Assembly: GCA_964542255.1 (NCBI GenBank)
Contig: CAZITV010000094.1
Span: 1 to 8,971 of the forward strand
Direction of reading: 5' to 3'
DNA from: CAYMSF01 sp964542255
GTDB taxonomy: Bacteria > Verrucomicrobiota > Lentisphaeria > Victivallales > Victivallaceae
Length of the DNA: 8,971 nt
Shown here: positions 6,343 to 8,971 of the stretch, piece after piece
Numbering within the stretch: position 1 is the stretch's first letter
How the letters are laid out: the number at the start of each line of letters is the position of its first letter
Made by a program: the position numbers and the translations under genes
The notes under the pieces: model-generated
Seen by the model: the letters and a program-made list of their open reading frames with translations, nothing else
The model's database searches: none
Told to the model about the DNA's origin: nothing

Positions 6343-7569
6343 ATGAAATTTTTGAATATTGGGTTAAGTGTTTTGATTCTTCTGCTTGCGATAGCGTCTG
6401 CGGTATTTTCCTATTTGTTGTTTGAAAAGCGCGACCAGATGGTTGACGGTTGGGGTAAGATGGCCGCCGCTTTAAATCAGACTTCTGCCGCGCTAGACAA
6501 GGGTAGTGGCACCAACGTTGCCAAATCACTTTCCACTGATGCGCTCACGCATGAAAAATATGCTGATTTGGAAAAAACACTGCCGGCGTTGACCCAGCAG
6601 GCGCAAAAAGTCATTGGCGAACGCGATGAGCTCAGTGCGGCGATTAAAAAGATTGCTGACACTACTGAAATGAAGGATGCGCCCAGTGCCGAAGATTTGG
6701 CGAAGATAGATGGCTATGCCGCTTCCAAAGATAAAGTGGTGGGCTGGATTGGCGAAGTGAAAGAACGGCAGGACAGCACGCTGAGCGCAGTTTGTGCATC
6801 TGCATCGAAAATTGGCGCATCGCTCAGCAAAGACGCACTCAAAGGCGCTGGTTATGCTGATGAAATCGGCAAACTAGACAGCAAAATTTCTGAAGTAAAA
6901 ACCAAGGTTGACACTTATAACGATACATATAAAGAAATTGCTGATACATTAGGCAGTGGCTCGCCTGATTTAGGCGATAGCTCTTATAAGGATTCCGTCC
7001 AAAAAATAGCATCTAAAGCGAAAAGCGTAAAAAACGAATTAGCTTCGGCAAAAAATGAATTAGCCTCGGCAAAAAGCAAGTTAAGCAGTGCAGAAGCACA
7101 AATTGCCAGCAAGGCCAGTGACTTAGAAAAGAAAGAAATGGCGCTGAAAAAATCCGAAGGCGAAGTTAAGCGTCTCGCGAATATCATTAAGCCGGACGTT
7201 GACCCCAAAAAAATTATACCTTGGGAAGATGGCAGTCGTGAAGCCAGGCTGGCAGTACAAGGCAAAGTTATTGATATTAACCGCAAATATGGTTTCCTGG
7301 TAGTTGATCTTGGCACCGGGACAAAAGTTGAGCAGACTTTGGGCAGCAAACTGAATGCTGTTAATCCGAAGATTCCGGCGCAATGTGATATGGTTGTAGC
7401 ACGCGGTTTAGATACTGACAACAGCCAGTATATTGGCAAAATTAAATTGGTTAAAGTTGAAGAGCATTGCTCAATTGCAAATATCATCCCCGGCTCAAAT
7501 GGTGACCGCGAAGTTAAAATAGGCGATACAGTTTATTTTTCAGTTGATTCACTCGCGCAGTTAAAATAA
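6343..7569 (+). CDS. Membrane-anchored repeat/coiled-coil envelope protein, unrecognised family
   Basis: A 408-residue protein I do not recognise as a named family. Residues 5-27 form a hydrophobic segment after a short basic start, typical of an uncleaved signal anchor, so most of the chain should lie outside the cytoplasmic membrane. From about 65 to 250 there are four degenerate helical repeats with a shared opening: DALTHEKY (66-73), DLAKIDGY (118-125), DALKGAGY (164-171) and DLGDSSY (209-215). The last runs into a heptad coiled coil with three KNELASA-like units at 230-250, continuing to about 280. A C-terminal beta-rich domain (about 303-400) contains GKVIDINRKYGFLVVDLGTG and ends with IGDTVYFS; its pattern resembles C-terminal domains of FlgT-like envelope proteins, by inference only. 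Three cysteines or fewer occur (151, 348, 376). AGGAG (6332-6336) lies 6 nt before the ATG. It heads a run with two small envelope proteins and is probably their partner. Confidence 0.88.
   Translation: MKFLNIGLSVLILLLAIASAVFSYLLFEKRDQMVDGWGKMAAALNQTSAALDKGSGTNVAKSLSTDALTHEKYADLEKTLPALTQQAQKVIGERDELSAAIKKIADTTEMKDAPSAEDLAKIDGYAASKDKVVGWIGEVKERQDSTLSAVCASASKIGASLSKDALKGAGYADEIGKLDSKISEVKTKVDTYNDTYKEIADTLGSGSPDLGDSSYKDSVQKIASKAKSVKNELASAKNELASAKSKLSSAEAQIASKASDLEKKEMALKKSEGEVKRLANIIKPDVDPKKIIPWEDGSREARLAVQGKVIDINRKYGFLVVDLGTGTKVEQTLGSKLNAVNPKIPAQCDMVVARGLDTDNSQYIGKIKLVKVEEHCSIANIIPGSNGDREVKIGDTVYFSVDSLAQLK
7030..7092 (+). repeat. Three tandem 21-nt units coding for coiled-coil heptads
   Basis: Three in-frame 21-nt units (7030-7050, 7051-7071, 7072-7092) encode KNELASA, KNELASA and KSKLSSA. 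The first two differ at only two of 21 bases, both silent, while the third has diverged. This suggests a recent heptad duplication that lengthened the coiled coil by whole turns. It lies inside the 408-residue protein gene. Confidence 0.8.
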
Positions 7570-7595
7570 CCATTTGCCGTTAATCAAGGACTATT

Positions 7596-7820
7596 ATGAT
7601 GAATAAGCTTAACATGGTGATGATAATTGTTTCACTCGTTGCAATGATGGCTGTAGTCGCATTGCAGGTAATGGAAATTCAACGCTATAATCTCTTTAGC
7701 AGCCTTGGTTCGTCCGCTCCGGCAACCGTAGCCGCGGCTCCGGAAAAGAAAGCAGACAAGAAGGCGGAAACAAAAAAAGAAGAAGCGGCGAAACCGGTCG
7801 AAACCAATGCCGCAAAGTAA
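7596..7820 (+). CDS. Small single-helix membrane protein with Ala/Lys/Glu-rich tail
   Basis: Encodes 74 residues. A hydrophobic helix at about 6-26, rich in Met and Val, is followed by a short linker and then a low-complexity Ala/Lys/Glu tail (about 45-74) that should be disordered and highly charged. A short basic N-terminus suggests the tail is outside the cytoplasm. AAGGA (7586-7590) precedes two adjacent ATG codons, at 7596 (5 nt) and 7599 (8 nt); either could be used. The gene starts 26 nt after the 408-residue protein and its 3' end overlaps the lipoprotein start, so all three are probably translated from one message. No family is recognised. The tail resembles cell-wall-spanning or scaffold linkers in composition only. 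Confidence 0.75.
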   Translation: MMNKLNMVMIIVSLVAMMAVVALQVMEIQRYNLFSSLGSSAPATVAAAPEKKADKKAETKKEEAAKPVETNAAK

Positions 7821-7983
7821 TTTATACAATAAACTGCGCATTTGCTCTGTTTTGCTGCTGTTAGCACTGTTGTCAGCTTTGAGCGGGTGTATTACCGAAC
7901 AAGAGCGCCGTGGTTACAGTGATCTTCCTCAAAATCGTCCAGCGGCGTGGGAATCACGTCCATACGGCGAAACCAGAATGTAG
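7807..7983 (+). CDS. 58-residue predicted lipoprotein overlapping the preceding gene
   Basis: An ATG at 7807, inside the end of the preceding gene in another frame, opens a 58-codon gene ending in TAG at 7981-7983. The N-terminus has Lys9 and Arg11, a hydrophobic core of Leu/Ala/Ser, and the lipobox LSGC at residues 25-28. Cleavage and lipidation at Cys28 would leave a 31-residue mature peptide, CITEQERRGYSDLPQ at its start, then a Pro/Arg/Trp-containing tail (NRPAAWESRPYG). Cys28 is followed by Ile, not Asp, so outer-membrane sorting is plausible in Gram-negatives. No strong ribosome binding site precedes it, and the 14-nt overlap points to translational coupling with the 74-residue protein. 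The gene is easily missed because of its size. Family unknown; likely part of the same envelope unit. Confidence 0.75.
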   Translation: MPQSNLYNKLRICSVLLLLALLSALSGCITEQERRGYSDLPQNRPAAWESRPYGETRM

Positions 7984-8040
7984 TACTTATTCATTGTTGT
8001 ACCTTGTTTCTTGCTAAACTTCTTTATTGCCGGTAACGCT

Positions 8041-8667
8041 ATGTGTTCATCGACACTGCAAATTTATCAACTTCGCGTTGGCGGATTTGACGATAATTTC
8101 TCATATTTGTTATTTGATTCCGCAAGCCGTGATGCAGCATTAATTGATCCATGCGGCGATATTGCCGTTATCGCTGAAAGTGTTCGCCGGATTGGCACAT
8201 TTAATCCGAAATATATTCTATTAACCCACGGACATCGCGACCATACTTCCGGAGTAAATGCCGCCAAAACATTTTTTAATGCTGCGGTGCTGGCTCATCC
8301 CGAATGCGCGTTTGCACCACACCGCGACTTGTCAAACGGCGAAAGTTTGCCATTTGGTAAAATCTTTATAGAGGTATTGTTTACCCCGGGTCATTCGTCG
8401 GACAGTGTTTGTTATCATCTGAGTGATGATTCCGCAATTTTTACCGGTGATACGCTATTTATTGATTGCTGCGGTTATTGCAGCCCGGAAATATTGTTTA
8501 AAACTATGCGGGAAATACTCTATCCGCTCAACGATTCAAATATTATCTATTCCGGTCATGATTACGGGGCAGTCCCTTTCGCGGCGCTTGGCGAACAGAA
8601 AAGCCATAATCCATTTTTGCACATTGAAGATTTTGACCAGTTTGCTGCTGCGGTAAAGCAACTATAA
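8041..8667 (+). CDS. Metallo-beta-lactamase-fold hydrolase, glyoxalase II-like
   Basis: Encodes 208 residues of the metallo-beta-lactamase superfamily. The binuclear metal site is complete: THGHRDH gives His63, His65, Asp67 and His68; PGHS gives His118; GDTLF gives Asp137; SGHDYG gives His173. The order and spacing, plus the DTLF...CG stretch and the terminal SGHDY, resemble hydroxyacylglutathione hydrolase (GloB) and ETHE1-type thioesterases. The chain lacks the extra C-terminal helical domain of full-length glyoxalase II (about 250 residues), so it is a short family member of unknown substrate. The frame opens at a TTG (8011), but the ATG at 8041 suits the domain start; neither has a good ribosome binding site. 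It follows the lipoprotein gene by 57 nt on the same strand and may be co-transcribed. It has no signal peptide and should be cytoplasmic. Confidence 0.88.
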   Translation: MCSSTLQIYQLRVGGFDDNFSYLLFDSASRDAALIDPCGDIAVIAESVRRIGTFNPKYILLTHGHRDHTSGVNAAKTFFNAAVLAHPECAFAPHRDLSNGESLPFGKIFIEVLFTPGHSSDSVCYHLSDDSAIFTGDTLFIDCCGYCSPEILFKTMREILYPLNDSNIIYSGHDYGAVPFAALGEQKSHNPFLHIEDFDQFAAAVKQL

Positions 8668-8811
8668 TTGGCGCATGGTGGTGTACCACATATTCACGGG
8701 GCAATGGGTAACACAACAGGTGCGTCTCATAACCGGTAAAAGTATCTTCAAAACGCCCTGCGGTAATGGCGATATTGCGGTTGGGGTCGGATGGTACATG
8801 GATGGAACCTG
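8668..8811 (-). pseudogene. Possible C-terminal remnant of a gene cut by the insertion sequence
   Basis: Read leftward, one frame is open from 8902 down to a TAA at 8543-8545. Between about 8811 and 8668 it gives protein-like sequence: SIHVPSDPNRNIAITAG followed by RFEDTFTGYETHLLCYPLP. It has no start codon of its own and abuts the insertion-sequence end, so the upstream part may have been displaced by the insertion. The FEDTFTGYETHL stretch resembles the extreme C-terminus of some glycoside hydrolases (an F-x-D-x-F-x-x-Y-x-x-H pattern); this is my recollection and weak. The frame has lost a nearby stop and runs antisense into the hydrolase gene, so the remnant may also be frameshifted. A second frame ends neatly in TAG at 8666-8668. 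Coding status is uncertain. Confidence 0.35.
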
Positions 8812-8849
8812 AGTTTACGAGTATGTTTTTTTGTAAACGGTCATAACGA

Positions 8850-8869
8850 AGTAAATTATAATATTTACT
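8850..8869 (+). promoter_or_regulatory. Transposase promoter -10 inside a perfect palindrome
   Basis: A consensus TATAAT (8857-8862) sits exactly between the inverted arms AGTAAAT (8850-8856) and ATTTACT (8863-8869). A matching -35 is not ideal: TTGTAA (8831-8836) is 20 bp away. It lies 22 nt before the transposase ATG. A promoter held weak by spacing, or an operator for a repressor, would both fit. Confidence 0.45.
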
Positions 8870-8884
8870 GAAAGAAAAATAGTT

Positions 8885-8971
8885 ATGACCATTCGTAACG
8901 AGTTATTAGACGAGCTGTTAAGGAACTACAAAAATCCCAAAGATCTTATTGGCGAAAAAGGTATTCTTCGC
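8885..8971 (+). CDS. IS256-family transposase, N-terminal 29 residues
   Basis: The final 87 bases encode an open frame starting MTIRNELLDELLRNY and continuing KNPKDLIGEKGILR, which runs off the window. This opening is typical of IS256/Mutator-like DDE transposases, in which the phrase NPKDLIGEKG precedes the region leading to the catalytic core. The catalytic Asp, Asp and Glu lie beyond the edge, so activity cannot be judged. The ribosome binding site is poor (AAAGAAA upstream), as is common for transposases. Confidence 0.85.
   Translation, partial: MTIRNELLDELLRNYKNPKDLIGEKGILR

Larger units (their letters stand above)
8811..8971 (+). mobile_element. Left end of an IS256-family insertion sequence (truncated by window edge)
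   Basis: The transposase start at 8885 identifies the element. Its left terminal repeat should lie shortly upstream. The likely outer boundary is near 8811-8819, where GAGTTTACGAG begins, and the region includes a T-run and TTGTAAACGG (8831-8840). GTTTAC (8813-8818) and GTAAAC (8833-8838) are inverted copies 14 nt apart. The right end and target duplication are outside the window, so the boundary is an estimate. Confidence 0.6.

Noticed and set aside
7030..7092. Tandem repeats as a CRISPR-like array
   Set aside because: The units are directly adjacent without spacers and are in frame with coiled-coil heptads.
6984..7487. A 167-codon open frame on the - strand under the 408-residue protein gene
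   Set aside because: It is antisense to a well-supported coding frame with its own ribosome binding site. The frame is open because of the Lys/Ala/Ser-rich codons opposite, and the product resembles no protein I know.
8423..8656. A 77-codon frame inside the hydrolase gene
   Set aside because: It is an out-of-frame shadow of the metallo-beta-lactamase-fold gene, whose metal ligands are all in the other frame.
8675..8695. GTGG/CCAC inverted repeat just after the hydrolase stop, as a terminator
   Set aside because: It has a four-base stem with no T-run after it.

Overview
The window suggests a Gram-negative, anaerobic or fermentative bacterium. The evidence is an [FeFe]-hydrogenase maturase (HydG), a lipid-A-type undecaprenyl-phosphate aminosugar transferase (ArnC-like) and a small lipoprotein with a clear lipobox. 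Base composition is moderate, roughly 45% G+C in the coding regions I sampled. A member of the Lentisphaerota or a neighbouring PVC lineage would fit the envelope-protein architecture, but this is a guess from gene style and not a demonstrated placement.

Layout. Bases 1-356 are non-coding and AT-rich, with a strong hairpin at 13-48. A small VOC/glyoxalase-fold gene (357-731, +) follows. A convergent spacer (732-983) separates it from a leftward three-gene operon that runs from about 4914 down to 984: pheA (bifunctional chorismate mutase/prephenate dehydratase), hydG (tyrosine lyase for the hydrogenase H-cluster) and a class-3 aldehyde dehydrogenase. A 325-bp divergent spacer holds the operon's probable promoter. 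Rightward from 5252 come an arnC-like glycosyltransferase and then a tight run: a 408-residue membrane-anchored coiled-coil protein, a 74-residue one-helix membrane protein, a 58-residue lipoprotein that overlaps it, and a metallo-beta-lactamase-fold hydrolase. The window ends in the left part of an IS256-family insertion sequence (transposase start at 8885). Just inside the junction is what looks like the cut-off C-terminal end of a leftward gene.

How the genes may work together. The leftward operon mixes aromatic amino acid synthesis with H-cluster assembly and aldehyde oxidation. HydG consumes tyrosine and PheA works at the chorismate/prephenate branch point, so a metabolic link is conceivable but unproven. 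On the right, the 408-, 74- and 58-residue proteins are all predicted to sit in the envelope and are packed as one transcription unit. They are the least explained part of the window and the best candidate for an undescribed envelope complex. The first member carries four degenerate repeats of about 44-52 residues that begin with a D-[AL]-x(4-5)-Y signature, then a heptad coiled coil and a C-terminal beta-rich domain. I see no CRISPR array, tRNA, rRNA, phage module or recognised defence system.
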